NCBI GenBank assembly: GCA_916048095.2
Contig: OU696572.1
Coordinates: 6,219,362-6,283,361 of the forward strand
Length of the DNA stretch: 64,000 nt
Direction of reading: 5' to 3'
Origin: Sacculina carcini
Lineage: Eukaryota > Arthropoda > Thecostraca > Sacculinidae
The notes beneath the pieces are model-generated. The model was not told the DNA's origin and did not search any database. It saw only the letters and a list, made by a program, of their open reading frames with translations. The stretch's first letter is position 1. Each line of letters opens with the position of its first letter. Made by a program: the position numbers and the translations under genes. Shown piece after piece: positions 1-12,062 of the stretch.

Positions 1-44
1 TACACTTTACAGTAAATTTTAAATTTCAAAAATGAAACCAAAAA

Positions 45-827
45 AAATGAGAGCGGTGAAAAGACAAAATGAACCCTGAAAAATGCGAAACTTTTGGTCA
101 ATTTTCTGAAGATTACTCCTCCTAAACCAGCAATAGTACAACTATACAAATTATACCACTGTGTAGGAAATTTACTGTTCTACTCAACGAATTATAATTC
201 ATACCCAAAAATTAAATATAAAACATGTAAAATGGAAAAAAAATCAATCAGCATTCAAAATATATTTAAACTCCACGCGTCCGATTTTCTATACTTTTTT
301 CTCTCTTTCTCAAAAACTAATGATCACACATCTAAATAAATAATACCATCATTCTGGGAATTTTCGTTGCTACAACACGGTGTAATTTTTTATTTTTCAA
401 AGTGTATTAAAAAAAGTTACGGCGGTGTGAAGTGTAAATGACAAAGTCAAAAAGGCAAAATTTGCACACAAAAACGTTAATATTTTGGTCATTATTCCGC
501 TATCCAGTTCTGATAAACCAGCAGTGGTACAGCTATAAAACTTATACTATTGTGTATATAATTTTGTGTTATACAAGAAAAGTTATAATTTATACCCACA
601 AATTATACAAAAAACGTGTAAAATTAGCAAAATTATCAAATACATCCAAAATTACACTTGAACACCGGGTGACTAAAATTAATTAATTTTTCTACTATTT
701 CTCAGTAACTATTTGTTATACATAAAAATAAATTATACCATCGTGCTAGAAATTTTGTTTTCTACGATACGGTATAATGTTTAATTTTCCAAAGTGTATC
801 TGAAGGAAGTTACGGGGGTGTAAAGTC
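45..827. repeat. Diverged two-copy tandem repeat, about 390 bp per unit
   Basis: Two units run from about 45-433 and 434-827. Matching landmarks recur at an offset of 389-393 bp: TTTTGGTCA at 92 and 481, an AAACCAGCA block near 123 and 513, and a closing block ending in a TTACGG/TTACGGG core near 420 and 811. Divergence is high, so the duplication is old. The short open frames inside are AT-rich and resemble no protein. Confidence 0.7.
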
Positions 828-2571
828 AAAAGGACATATTGCCAATTTGACAGCTATTATGCGCACTTGCGATTACACAGGAATATACACCGATTAAATT
901 TCACTGAAGTCCAATCACAATTAAGAATGCATCATATTATCTCCAAGCATGGATGGTGTGGTTTTATTGCGTACAGTTTAATTAATGCTACACTATACTG
1001 AATATAAAGGCTTTATTGTCCTCAATATTTACACATCAAATGTTCCGCACGACGGGCGGGTAAAATGCTACTTGGAACAAAGTAAGCTACTGAATTTTAC
1101 TGTGTAATTTACTTGCTTTAATTTCAAGTTGCATACGCTTAAGTTGCATAAGGATACGGGTTGTAATATCATGCAATGCCAAGTATATGCATATGCTGTT
1201 TTAGAGGAAGCATTAATCTGGAATTATAGAGATGTTTCATTGTTTTGATAGTGTTACACCTCTGAATTACTACACACGAAGGACGGGTGTGAATTTGAGT
1301 AGTGTTGAGGGAAAAACATCGTCAATAATTAAAACAAGAATTTACAAATTTGACTTTTCTATTGGTCGTTTTTCATCAATTTTCTTTGTGTTTGTTTCGT
1401 GTTTGAGTTCTGAATTATTCCGCACGACGGGCAGCTTTAAATATGAGGCGGGTTGTGGAAAAACATGTTTTCTATATTGAAACATAAATTTTACATTTAG
1501 ACTTTTATATTAGCTAAAACTTTCCTGTGGGTTTGTTTTTCTTTTTCAATTTGCACTAATTTTTTATGAATTGAATATTAATTATATTTTATGAACTGTT
1601 CCGCACGACGGGCGAATTAAATGTATCTATAAAGAGTGGGTTTAAATGATAGCGAGGTATATGATATTTTGCTAGCAGTAAATATTCTAGCGATAAAAGT
1701 AGAATAGCTCTTAAGCAAATGATTTTGGAGAATGATGTGAACCTTTAAATATATTTTGCGATCTGATGATATATGTATTAGGAATAATACGTAGCAGAAT
1801 ATAGATTGCATAATATAATATCGGCTGTAATATCAAGGGCTGTAATATCGGTGTAATCCAAAAAATAACAAGTGTATGAATATGATGCATTAGTGGAAGC
1901 ATTAACCGGGAATTATGAGATAATATGATAATGGTGTTTAATTATATCGCATTATGCAACAAATGTGAATTTAGCTGCCTTACAGTTTGGTTCCGATACT
2001 ATATTGGCGGGTTGAGAGATAAGTATTGGTGGGCCGCGTGTTTGGGACCCCTGGGGTAGATAATCTCAGTCTTCTGATTACAAATTATGATCGCATCAGT
2101 ATATTTTGTGATCAAAAACTAATAAGCTAAATCACCTCAGACTAGGCTGAGAGCGGTCAAGATTGAATGGTTGGGTTGGGTTGGGTAGGTTTGACTCAGG
2201 TTATATTGGGTTTTAATGATAGCGGAAAATATATAAATTTTAACAATAAATATTATAGCGGTAAAAGTGAAATAGTACTTAAGCAAATGATATTGGGGAA
2301 TGATGTTAAGTAATAAATATAGTTTGGAAACATTCTGATGAAAAGATTTCATCATCTTTCATTGTTTGTTTCGTGTTTGTGTTCTGAATTATACCACACG
2401 GCGGGCAGATTTATATATCAGGCGGGTTGAGTGATAATATTTGTCAAAATAAGAACAAAAATATTCACATTTAGACTTTTCTATTGGTTAAGATATTTAT
2501 AGGTTACATTTTTTGGTTTTCAATTTGTATTCATTATATTTTATGGATTTGATATGAATTTTATTGTATGA

Positions 2572-2960
2572 ATTGTTCCGCACGACGGGTGGGTTTAAAA
2601 AAGTGTTTTTAGATCATTTTTTCAAATGGTTCATTTAAAAACAGGTAATTTAAAAAAAAAAATGTTTCACGGGCAGCAACTATAGACAATATAACGTTAA
2701 ATTTTCCCTGTAGAATTAATCCATACACAAAACCAATGGATTTGACTTCAAATATGAATTTTATTGTATGAATTGTTCCGCACGACGGGCGGGTTTAAAA
2801 AGTGTTTCCATTTTTTAGTTCATTTTTTCAAATGGTTCATTTAGAAAAAAGTTTTTTTATATAAATAAAAATGCTCCGCGGGCAGCAACTATAGACAATA
2901 GAACGTTCAATTTACCCTGTAGAATTAATCCATACACAAAACCAATTTATTTGACTTGAA
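2572..2960 (+). repeat. 200-bp direct duplication within the Helitron-like cluster
   Basis: Two units of about 200 bp start near 2572 and 2772. Each begins with the GC-rich core, runs through a CAAATGGTTCATTTA block, then GGGCAGCAACTATAGACAATA and a CCATACACAAAACCAAT block. The second unit runs on into the next core at 2997. Confidence 0.65.
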
Positions 2961-3200
2961 GATGCAGAGCGGATCGTGTTCGAGTTCTGAATTATTCAGC
3001 ACGACGGGCGGGTTTAAAAATGACTCAGGCGGACTGAGGGGAAATATATTGTCGAAATAAAAATAATTAAACTTATAATTTTCAATTGATTAATATTTTT
3101 ATGAGTGTACATTATTTCATTTTTATTTTTCCATATTTTTTATGAATTGAATATGAATTTCATGTTATGAATTGCTCCGCACAACGGGCGGGTTTTAATG

Positions 3201-4114
3201 CTATATATATACATAAAGAAGAAATTATCTGTCTGTCTGTGTATGTATGCTTGAATATGAGGTGACATAATTGCGCTGGTTCATGGTTCGCTGGTTCAAT
3301 GATCAGGGGCTTGAAACGCAAACGAAGCGATGGCTCATTTTTATGAAATAAAAATGTCCCGCGGGCAGCAATAAAACGTTCAATTTCACCGTATAGAATG
3401 AGTTCATATACAAAACTAATGGATTTGACTTCAAGAACCAGAACGGATGGTGTTCGAGTTCTGAATTATTCCTCACGTCGGGCGGGTTTAAATATGAGGC
3501 GGGTTGAGTGAAAATATTTTGTCAAAATAAAATTAAAAATAATGAAATTTAGACTTTTTAATTTATTAAGGTCTTCACGAGTTTGCCTTATTTATTTTTA
3601 ATTTGCAATATTTTTATGAATTGTTCCGCACAACGGGCGGGTTTTAATGCGGTTTTAATGCTATATATATACATAAAGAAGAAATTATCTGTCTGTCTGT
3701 GTATGTATGCTTGAATATGAGGTGACATAATTGCGCTGGTTCATGGTTCGCTGGTTCAATGATCAGGGGCTTCAAACGCAAACGAAGCGATGGCTCATTT
3801 TTATGAAATAAAAATGTCCCGCGGGCAGCAATAAAACGTTCAATTTCACCGTGTAGAATGAATTCATATACAAAACTAGTGGACTTGACTTCAAGAACCA
3901 GAACGGATGGTGTTCGAGTTCTGAATTATTCCGCACGTCGGCCGGGTTTAAATATGAGGCGGGCTGAGTGAAAATATTTTGTCAAAATAATATAAAAAAT
4001 AATGAAATTTAGACTTTTTAATTGATTAAGGTTTTCATGAGTTTGCCTTATTTATTTTTAATTTGCAATATTTTTATGAATTGTTCCTCACAACGGGCGG
4101 GTTTTAATGCTAGT
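3201..4114 (+). mobile_element. Head-to-tail pair of 460-bp Helitron-like units
   Basis: The block CTATATATATACATAAAGAA, followed by a TCTGTCTGTCTGTG run, starts at 3201 and again at 3661, an exact 460-bp period. The two units are nearly identical through the GGTTCATGGTTCGCTGG block and a GCGGGCAGCA motif. Each unit ends with the GC core and TTTTAATGCTA, and the second ends in CTAG. Head-to-tail copies sharing a junction are common for rolling-circle elements, but a simple tandem duplication is also possible. Confidence 0.6.
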
Positions 4115-4261
4115 TATGAAATAAAACTGTCTGGCTGGCCGTAAGATACAAAACACACAGGTTGATTACACTGTAGAATAATAATTTCTGGGTATGATTC
4201 TCCAATCGTTCACAACAATTTGTGATTGTATAGGGAAACTTTGTGACTGCGATTAATTAAC

Positions 4262-4380
4262 ATGCTAGGTCAGGCTAGGTTGACTTATGTTAAGATAGGT
4301 TAGGCTTGGTTGGGTTAGGTTAAGATAGGTTAGGCTTGGCTGGGTTATGTTTGGTAGGTTTAGATTGGTAATATTAGGTT
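4262..4380 (+). repeat. Degenerate GGTTAGG-type repeats
   Basis: Imperfect tandem repeats of GGTTAGG, AGATAGGTTAGG and GGTTGGGTTAGG. They resemble dispersed TTAGG-like sequence common in arthropod genomes and are too irregular to be a telomere. Confidence 0.6.
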
Positions 4381-4676
4381 CAGGTCAAGGTTCGGCAACC
4401 CTAAATGTTAAAGAGTCATATTAGACAAGAAAAACAAAAAACAAATATTTCTGGAGCCGCAACAAATTAAAATGTTTATATAAGCCATATATTTAATCCT
4501 TATATAAGCCTCATAGACCTTATAAAACCTGTGTATAAGCCTTATAAAATCCATATTACAAAAACATATTTCCTTCCCCCATCTTTAACCATTTTCAACT
4601 ATTTTTGAAAGAACTCCAGGGAGCCACTAGGCAGCGCTAGAGCTGTATGTCCAGGCCGCGGGCTGCCGACCCCCAG
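4381..4676. mobile_element. hAT-like MITE, about 296 bp
   Basis: The left end contains GGTTCGGCAACCC and the right end GGGCTGCCGACCCCCAG, which form imperfect terminal inverted repeats. Internal text such as AAGAGTCATATTAGAC and GGGAGCCACTAGG matches the style of widespread non-autonomous hAT elements with GGTCGGCAACC termini. The flanks both contain GTTAGG-like sequence, so an 8-bp target duplication cannot be read reliably. No coding sequence. Confidence 0.65.
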
Positions 4677-7250
4677 GTTAGGCTAGGTAGGATTAGCTTG
4701 TGTTACGTTAGTTCATGACAGGCTCAAATTACTTAACACAATTTTGGTCATCCAGGTAATCATGCTGTATTAAATAGAGGGGTAGTTTGATAAAATTTCA
4801 AGCCATCTTTATAAATATTTTTCGTCGGTAAGTCATTATTGGATACCCGTGTCTAATCCAAGAACTAAACGCAAACGCTATCGTTGGTTGCTGTACACCA
4901 TACTTGAGGTGTTACTTTTCTACAATAAAAATAATTTGACTAGACTATGACAAATTAATGATTTTTTCACATATTAAAATACTATAAATAGTATATTCAT
5001 ATTTAGAAATATTTTTAATTCTTGATTGTTGCTCAGATTTTTCAACTTACGGTTTGATTCTGAGCCTCTCATTTGTGCCATTACTAAATTGAGTTAGTGT
5101 CCCGCCTATTTTGTTTCGACAGCGTATTTTATACGGCAAATTCAAATTTTAACTGGACAGTGTACTTTCACACGGTACCCTATTATTTTATAATTTTCAA
5201 GTATTACGTTAATGAGCATTATACATTTTAAAAAAATCCACCTATACGTTCCTGTGCAATGCTTTACATTTAATCTTCATAGTTTGAGTTCTAATTTAAC
5301 TCTCTTGTAACAATTAATTTAATTAATATTATATGTAACACATGAAGTTTGTTTAAATACATACAACTTTAGTTGTATTTATTTAGTATGACTGTGTTTT
5401 TAATTGTTTTTTAGAAATTCCTTCACTGCATAACGTACACCACACTGAGATTTCTCAAAAACGTTTGCATATTCCCAATATCATTACTCCACAATGTTTC
5501 TGAATATCACTTATCAAATGCATAGCAATTTACACCGATGCACTTGGCCAAGCAAACCTGCGCTATTATTACAATACCTTTCATGCATAATTTTACTATA
5601 CGTTACATATGTGCATTACTGAATTCTTACGATTCAAGTTAGTGTTTTAGAATTTATTTGAGTCATATATATATATATTTGAAGTTCTCGACATATATGA
5701 AGACAGAGAACAAAACAAAAATGACGGAGGTGGCTGTCATTTGTGTTTTCTCCTCTCTCTTCATATATGTCAACTTAATTATTATTTGAGCCTTGTTTAT
5801 ATCAACGACTATTAAATTCGATATAGTATGACATATATAGTATAGTAGTATAGTATAGTATAGTATAGCATGGCATATATAGTATAGTAGAAGCATGATA
5901 AATTTTCTGTCATGAGTAAGCAGCTAGCCACTACAATTTTAAAATAATAATTGTATTGTACTAGGTATAGATTCTGACTAATTATATGTAGAGACTATGA
6001 GAGTATCAAATCAAGTGGTGGCATCCTCCTGGAGAAAATGTCTCAGCTCCTTCTGAAGAAAAGTTTGTCCAAGTTTTTGGTAGTGGAAAAACTCGGCATC
6101 CCGCTGCACTGGTGGATCCAGTAGATGTTTTGTGTAGAATTAGTTGATTTAAGCATTATCGAAAAAACCTTGCATAATGATTCATGTACATGACTGATCG
6201 TCCCCAAAATTTGAGCCCCCAGATATTTTTTTAGCTCTTTCTGATATTGCAATCTGGATCCGCCACTGCCTCGCTGTAATTTCAATTGCAGTTCACAACA
6301 CCACACTTCGAAATTTCGTAGGCACATAAGCAACAGTGACCAATACATGTTAGCGGTAACAGATAAACACGTTCTACACAGCAACAAGTGAAACATCACT
6401 ATTGCAAATACACAGATCAACTGTCAATTGATGACCAGTATGATGCTGACGCAATTTCGGTCTCACTGTTTCCCTAGACCAATTATAATTGAGCGTTTGC
6501 ACGCGCCAATCTGAATAAAACACCTGCTTAATAAAGATATTCACGATTGCCACAAACTTTTTACGCCACAAGCAATCTCTGTGATAATTCATTAGGTCCC
6601 GCTGGCTGACTCAAACGCCGGGTCCTGCGCGTCCTGTATAGCCAACAATTGCTCGATGCTGGGGGGACCCACCGTTTTGCACTAAACCGTCAAGTCAAAC
6701 GTAAGCTAAATAGGCCACCGGATTAGCCCAGGTCAATGCCACCTAGGCTACCAGTCTAGGTGTCTAGGTTGCCTAGGCGTGCCGAGAGGAATGGGGATCC
6801 GCTCAGTGCGGCAAGAAATTTGTGAGTCGTCATTGCAGAGTATGAGTGCAACACTTCAATTTCTCTGCGCGTTGCTTAGAATTTAGTGAATTTCAAGGCG
6901 TAACGTAGTCTAGATTGTTCCTGTCGTTTTGAGATGAGCGTTCGAGCCTTTTTCTAAACCTGATATATATGGCTCTTTGGCGTGTTTTAGACAGTCTGGA
7001 AAATAAAAATGTATGTTTATTGATTAATAATAAAACCCTAATAAAACCTTACATTCATTGTAACAATACAACCTTACATACAATCTTACATCACATACAC
7101 CCGACATTCATTGGTTCACTTTGAATTAGAAATATGCTGGTTTGGCTCAACGTTATGTACTGGGATTCCGATGTTCTTCAATGTACTAATTAAAAAATTA
7201 CGTTCCGACAAAGATCTACTTTTCAAAGATGATCAAGGCTCTTCTAGTGT
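4677..7250. other. AT-rich region without a recognisable gene
   Basis: No supported coding sequence. A TATAG-type simple repeat lies at 5826-5890. The longest open frame (minus, 6043-6420) has no recognisable domain and is treated as chance. A short palindrome-rich segment near 6731-6785 resembles the 45-bp insertion described at 57,915. Sequence from 6,590 to 6,850 is more GC-rich than its surroundings. Confidence 0.5.
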
Positions 7251-7287
7251 GCAATTTTTAATATTTTGAAATATTTGTATTTATTTC

Positions 7288-8825
7288 TGTAGTGTGATTG
7301 TGTGCAGTGAGAGAGTGTGTGAGAGATTGTCTACGTTGACTGAGATTGTGTGTGCGTGAACGTGTTAATGTGTCTATGTGTGCTCGTGGACAGTTGAATT
7401 GCGTATTGCGTGCGAGAGTGTGTGAGCAAGTGTGTATAGTTGTGTATAGTTGTGTGTGTATGCGTTTGTGAATTGTCCATGCTCCGCGGCGGCGAGCGAA
7501 TGACCGGCTCGCCGCTGATTGGTTGTTGCGGCGGGTGAGGACTGTGCGCGTGTGTGTGTGTCCGGGTGTGCTCCCGTGTGTCACGGTGTGAGCTAAGAGT
7601 CGTATTCGTGGTGCGGTTGGAGTGTTACGTCTTGTAGGCGCGCGTTGGCCGGCGATGCCCACGCACGCCTGTCTGTAATATAATTTAGATTTTTGAATTT
7701 CTGTTTTCTACAAGCTATTTCAGCCTTTTTGTTTTGGAATTATTTTTGTCCGCGACCCGGCTTCAGCAGCGGAGATGGTGCCTTCCAGCATCAGTAGCGG
7801 CCTACCAGCGGAGAACAGCGGTGGAGGTGCTCGGTGGCGTGCCAGGTTGTTGTGCAGGGGGACGGCAGTGCAGCATGATGCCGGCAGGAGGCAGCTGAGG
7901 AGCTGTGGCCGAGGGATGCTGGTCGTCCCGCCTGCTCTGGTGTAAGGCACGTCGTCGGGCAACTACAGGATTGTCGGTGGAGGCGACGATCGCTGGTGGA
8001 GAATGCTGGTGCTGGACGGCAGGTGACAGAGAGGGGCTGCTGAAGCCGGAGGAAAAATGACGATCGACGACGAAGGCGTGGCCTGCGTGTGCGGCGACGT
8101 CACGGCTATCTTCGGCAGTGTGCTAAAGAGCACTGGAATCGACGGGAGCATGGTGGATTCTGGGGTTGAGGTGTTGTGCCCTGTTGCGGCAGCCGGTGAT
8201 GAAGAGGACGGCAGGCTGCGGCGGAGCACTGAAGAGCACGGGCGATGCGGGAGCGTGGTGGATGCTGGGGCCTGACGTGTTGTGCTTCGCCGCAGCCAAG
8301 GTGTGTGCGTCTGGTGGAGGCCGTCGTCGAGTTAGGTTTTTTATTCGTTCATTTTTACTTGGTTTGCGTTTTTATAATTGTACGTTCTGTAGTTGATTTT
8401 TTCTGTATAAACAGGTGGAGGTGTAGTGTGACTGTGTGCACTGAGAGAGTGTATGAGAGATTGTCTACGTTGTCTAAGATTGTGTGTGCGTGAACGTGTT
8501 AATGTGCCTATGTGTGCTCGTGCACAGTTGAATTGCGTATTGCGTGCGAGAGTGTGTGAGCAGCTGTGTATAGTTGTGTATAGCTGTGTGTGTATGCGTT
8601 GGTGAATCGTCCATGCCCCACGGCGGCGAGTGAATGACCGGCTCGCCGCTGATTGGTTGTTACGGCGGGTGAGGACTGTGCGAGTGTGTGTGTGTTTGTG
8701 TGTCCGGGTGTACTCCCGTGTGTCACGGTGTGAGCTAAGAGTCGTATTCGTGGTGCGGTTGGAGTGTGACGTCTTGTAGGCGCGCGTGGGGCGGCGATGC
8801 CCACGCGCCTGTCTGTAATATAATT
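7288..8825 (+). mobile_element. Short non-autonomous LTR element (TRIM/LARD-like)
   Basis: Two long direct repeats, about 7288-7712 and 8422-8825, flank about 710 bp. Both begin TGTAGTGTG. The left copy can be extended to an end in CTACA, giving TGTAG...CTACA, while the right copy loses similarity after TGTAATATAATT. A purine tract, AGGTGGAGG, directly precedes the right repeat, as expected of a polypurine tract. The repeats are rich in TG dinucleotides and include a GATTGGTTGTTGCGGCGGG-type block. Inner open frames on both strands resemble no Gag or Pol domain, so the element would depend on another for movement. Confidence 0.6.
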
Positions 8826-8985
8826 GTTACAATTTCGATATTTGTCTCACCGACAAAACAATAACAATTATTATACCTAAGTAACATTCATTATTACTAT
8901 ATTACTTTTTAAGGTTATATTTATCAAAGCTAATCAACGCACTGTTCCAGTGTTATTTTTGACAAATGCTCTTTCGTTGTTACGT

Positions 8986-9066
8986 TGGTAAGGTTGGTTA
9001 GGTTAGGTTAGGTTAGGCTGGTTAGTTTAGGTTAGGCTGGGTTGGTTAGGTTAGGTGAGGTTAGTT
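8986..9066 (+). repeat. GGTTAGG-type tandem tract
   Basis: About 80 bp of GGTTAGGTTAGG repeats with GGCTGG interruptions, a cleaner version of the tract near 4.3 kb. It is interstitial and short. Confidence 0.75.
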
Positions 9067-10630
9067 ACACTTTCCGTCGTTAGAGAGCGCCAGTATCGCA
9101 TTGAACGGAACGCGCCTGTTAGCTCCGCCTCCATTTTGCTTAGCGCACTTTGGAGCGATGCGCAAATAGGATAGTGCCGATGCTGTGATATGCGGAATAA
9201 CTTCTAGAAACAAACCACTTTATGAATATTATATGAATACTGTATTTAACACTTGAAATTTTTTACATGCATAACATATTGTTTGTGTCTATTCAGTTTA
9301 TGTACATTTGCAAATGTTTTTCGGAGCTGCAGTCACCGCAAAATGCGCACCAGTCACTGCACATATTGCACTTAGATTCGGTGCTCGTCCAATAAGGTTT
9401 GTGAAAATTTTCCAATATCTCTACAAATAATGTATCTGAATAACGCCAATGAAACGCATAAAAATTCACGACAATGTTTTACGCTCATTAAACGTTAGTC
9501 ATTATTGCGCTAATGCATTTTATATTACTTTTTGTCACATCTGTGCATTACTAAATTATCACAAATCAATTTTTAGCACATTCCGCATATCCTTTACTTT
9601 GTTGTGCTTCTGATCGTGATGAAGAACTCCATTGGCTGCATCTGTATCCAAACACTTGACGGAATTGCATACTCAAAATATTACATGTTTGATTTTTAAT
9701 CAAGTATCGGTACATTGGTCCCAAACACCATTTTCAATCACAAACATTTCAATTTGCTATTGGAAACATACACTGATTAGACCTAAACTTGTACGATCAC
9801 TGAGATCAATGACAAACCACTTGAGGATATTTCAGCGTGCACTCCATTACATGCATTGAACGATTATTGAATGTCAACTGGAAAACGTAATCTGTGCTGG
9901 TTCACATTATGAGTGAGTATACTGTGTTAATTGAGAAACGGCCGACTGTCACGACAGTATAATCCATTTCGACATGGTTGAGATGACGTTTTTGCCTCGA
10001 GCAGAGTATGTCAGTGTAGTGCCACTAGATTTTGCAAAACGTGTGAGTGTAGCCATTTACAGATCCAGAGAAACTTTTAATGAGCGCCACTAACCTATCA
10101 GCTTCAAATGAACTCTAGACAGCTGATAAAACCAAGTGAGGTACAGACACAGAAAAACAGGTGTTTCCAAACGTGTTAATTTTCATGATCAGAGTTCCCA
10201 TCAGCGACTTTGGTTGTGGGATTTAATGTGATGAAAACGGTATTCCATTATGCGTGCATTAGTCAGCCAACCGCAATCTCTTCCGTGTGTATGCTGCAGC
10301 GACAGTGTACTTGGACTAAACAATACATAACTGTACAATTTTCTCTACATTTCACCGCTCAATGTTGACCCTTCATCTGAATGTGACATTCTATTGATAC
10401 GTTTGATCAGTACTGTATGGAGCGTGCTCTGAATCAGCCTCAACATTCATGGCTAGATGACGAAAATTGTTGAACAAGTGCCGCTCTCCATGATACGTGT
10501 TGTAATTGAGAGTTATCCGATGTAACGGTCCGTAACCTGTCCGAATCTCCCACCAGTGCAGTGGTTATTGACAGTTTAAGTATTCGCACCCTTTCCAAGC
10601 CAGCAGTTAGTTCTCGCACCTTTTAGACCA
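9067..10630. other. No gene or repeat recognised
   Basis: Moderately AT-rich sequence with many stops in all frames. The only open frame over 70 codons (9632-9859) shows no domain. It is probably eroded intergenic or element-derived DNA. Confidence 0.4.
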
Positions 10631-10631
10631 A

Positions 10632-10890
10632 TGGTTCTTAATCTGTGGACAACTATCCACTGGTGTGCAATGGAAGAGTTGCCAAATGGGAAGCTAAATG
10701 TCGAATAGAACAGGATAACTATGTGTGTTTTATCAATTCAAAATGGTATATTTTGCTTTTGCTATTTTTGCTTGATATTTGCATTGATGTAACAACTGAA
10801 TCTTTTGAACTTACCACTGATGTTGTGGAAAATGAAGAGACGGATCATTAAGAAGTGTGGAATCAGAGAAAAACGGTTGAGAACCACTGC
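10632..10890. mobile_element. Possible hAT-like MITE
   Basis: The left end reads CAATGGTTCTTAATCTGTGG and the right end, on the opposite strand, CAGTGGTTCTCAACC. This pair is similar to termini of many non-autonomous hAT elements. The interior holds a 68-codon open frame of no known type. No clean 8-bp target duplication is visible, and a second similar right end (GGTTAAGAAACACTGC) lies near 11,043-11,060, so the true boundary is uncertain. Confidence 0.45.
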
Positions 10891-11344
10891 CCAAGATTAT
10901 TGAATTAAACAAAGGATTAGACAAGAATTTTTCCGGGAAAATGTATAAAGTATGAGTAAAAGTATATAATTTGTTCCATTTTTCATACGAATCCTCGCGC
11001 CTCTTACGATAAAGGCTCGCACACTTAGGCGTGCGAGCAACTCCGGTTAAGAAACACTGCATTAGCGGAAGTGAAGTGTTAACAATTGAGAAATAATAGA
11101 ACAGACAAAAAAAGAAACGTGTGTGTCAATCACTACAAATATGTATGTTTTCGTTTGCAGTAACTTGCTGACATGTAAATGCCTGATAATGTCCCTGACT
11201 GAAACATTTGCATCTCCAACGTGCATTCTCCCTACATTTATGAGCGTTTCCGGTGTACGGGACAACTACTAGGTGTATTAGTGCTTGACTGCTTTTCATG
11301 TCACTGCTTTTCATGGCTTTTCATGTCACATGTGACTGCTTGTC

Positions 11345-11392
11345 ATGTCATTTGCCTGTAATTAATGATTATAACAATAATAATAATGGGAA
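11345..11392 (+). mobile_element. 3' end of the TAA-tailed LINE family
   Basis: TTTGCCTGTAATTAATGATT followed by AATAATAATAAT matches the 3' end of the LINE copy that finishes at about 45,245. It is a severely 5'-truncated copy or a remnant. Confidence 0.5.
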
Positions 11393-12045
11393 ATCTGAAT
11401 ATATTAGATTTCACAGTGCTGTTGTACAATAAGAACATTTGGCACATAGAGAAGTATACATGTTCTGTTGAAGTCTACATTGTTTTGTTTTGTTTCCTTT
11501 GTATGTGCACATTTCCATTTGTCTTTCCAGTTTCAACTGGCCTCCGGTACTTCTACAGAACATGTATAACAAATGGCTTAGTTTCAAGATTGAAATATAC
11601 TAAAATAGGTTACGGACCATTGCTCTAATCATAAGGAGACCAAACAAGTAGTAGGCATTATTGATATTTACATAGGAAATTTATGTGTTAACTAACTGTG
11701 ATAATTGGCTGTTATTCAAATACCTTGATGACGACGGATAATCATAATCATTGATCGCCAAATCACGCGCTGGCCAATATTATATATGCCGTCATTGCAT
11801 TGAACTAAAATGCATATTAAAGTGCTTCTTAATCCCTCGGTCACGACTCAAAGTTGCAACACCAATCTATTTTATTGGGCCCCAACGGTTCGTAGAAGGC
11901 ACTTTTTACCACTAATGTTTTACAATGATATACTGTATTAATTAAAATACATTATAATTAGTCTCAGTATCTTATGCTGATTGTGATTCTATCACGATTA
12001 AATTTTATCCTGATTTGATCGACGCACATTATATTCTAATTATTG
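11393..12045. other. No gene recognised
   Basis: AT-rich DNA downstream of a LINE tail and upstream of a truncated gypsy element. The open frame at 11,365-11,628 is not supported by domain or composition. Confidence 0.4.
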
Positions 12046-12062
12046 ATGGGCAGCGGCAGCGG

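Larger units (their letters stand above)
1035..4115 (+). mobile_element. Cluster of Helitron/Helentron-like terminal fragments
   Basis: A GC-rich core, TTCCGCACGACGGGCGGG with small variants, recurs about a dozen times (near 1043, 1419, 1599, 2389, 2577, 2775, 2997, 3177, 3469, 3626, 3928 and 4084) in otherwise AT-rich DNA. Several copies continue into GTTTTAATGCTA, and the last ends GCTAG followed by T at about 4110-4114. A GC-rich potential hairpin followed by an AT-rich stretch and terminal CTAG is the known 3' end of Helitron-type rolling-circle elements. That assignment is inference; no Rep/helicase coding sequence is present, so all copies would be non-autonomous. Confidence 0.5.

Noticed and set aside
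6043..6592. Overlapping minus-strand open frames of 125 and 72 codons
   Set aside because: No domain, no splice or composition support, and the sequence is repeat-like elsewhere in the region.
7720..8493. Overlapping open frames on both strands inside the LTR element at 7.3-8.8 kb
   Set aside because: GC-rich sequence gives open frames by chance; none resembles Gag or Pol.
8986..9066. Telomere or chromosome end
   Set aside because: The TTAGG-like tract is short, irregular and interstitial.
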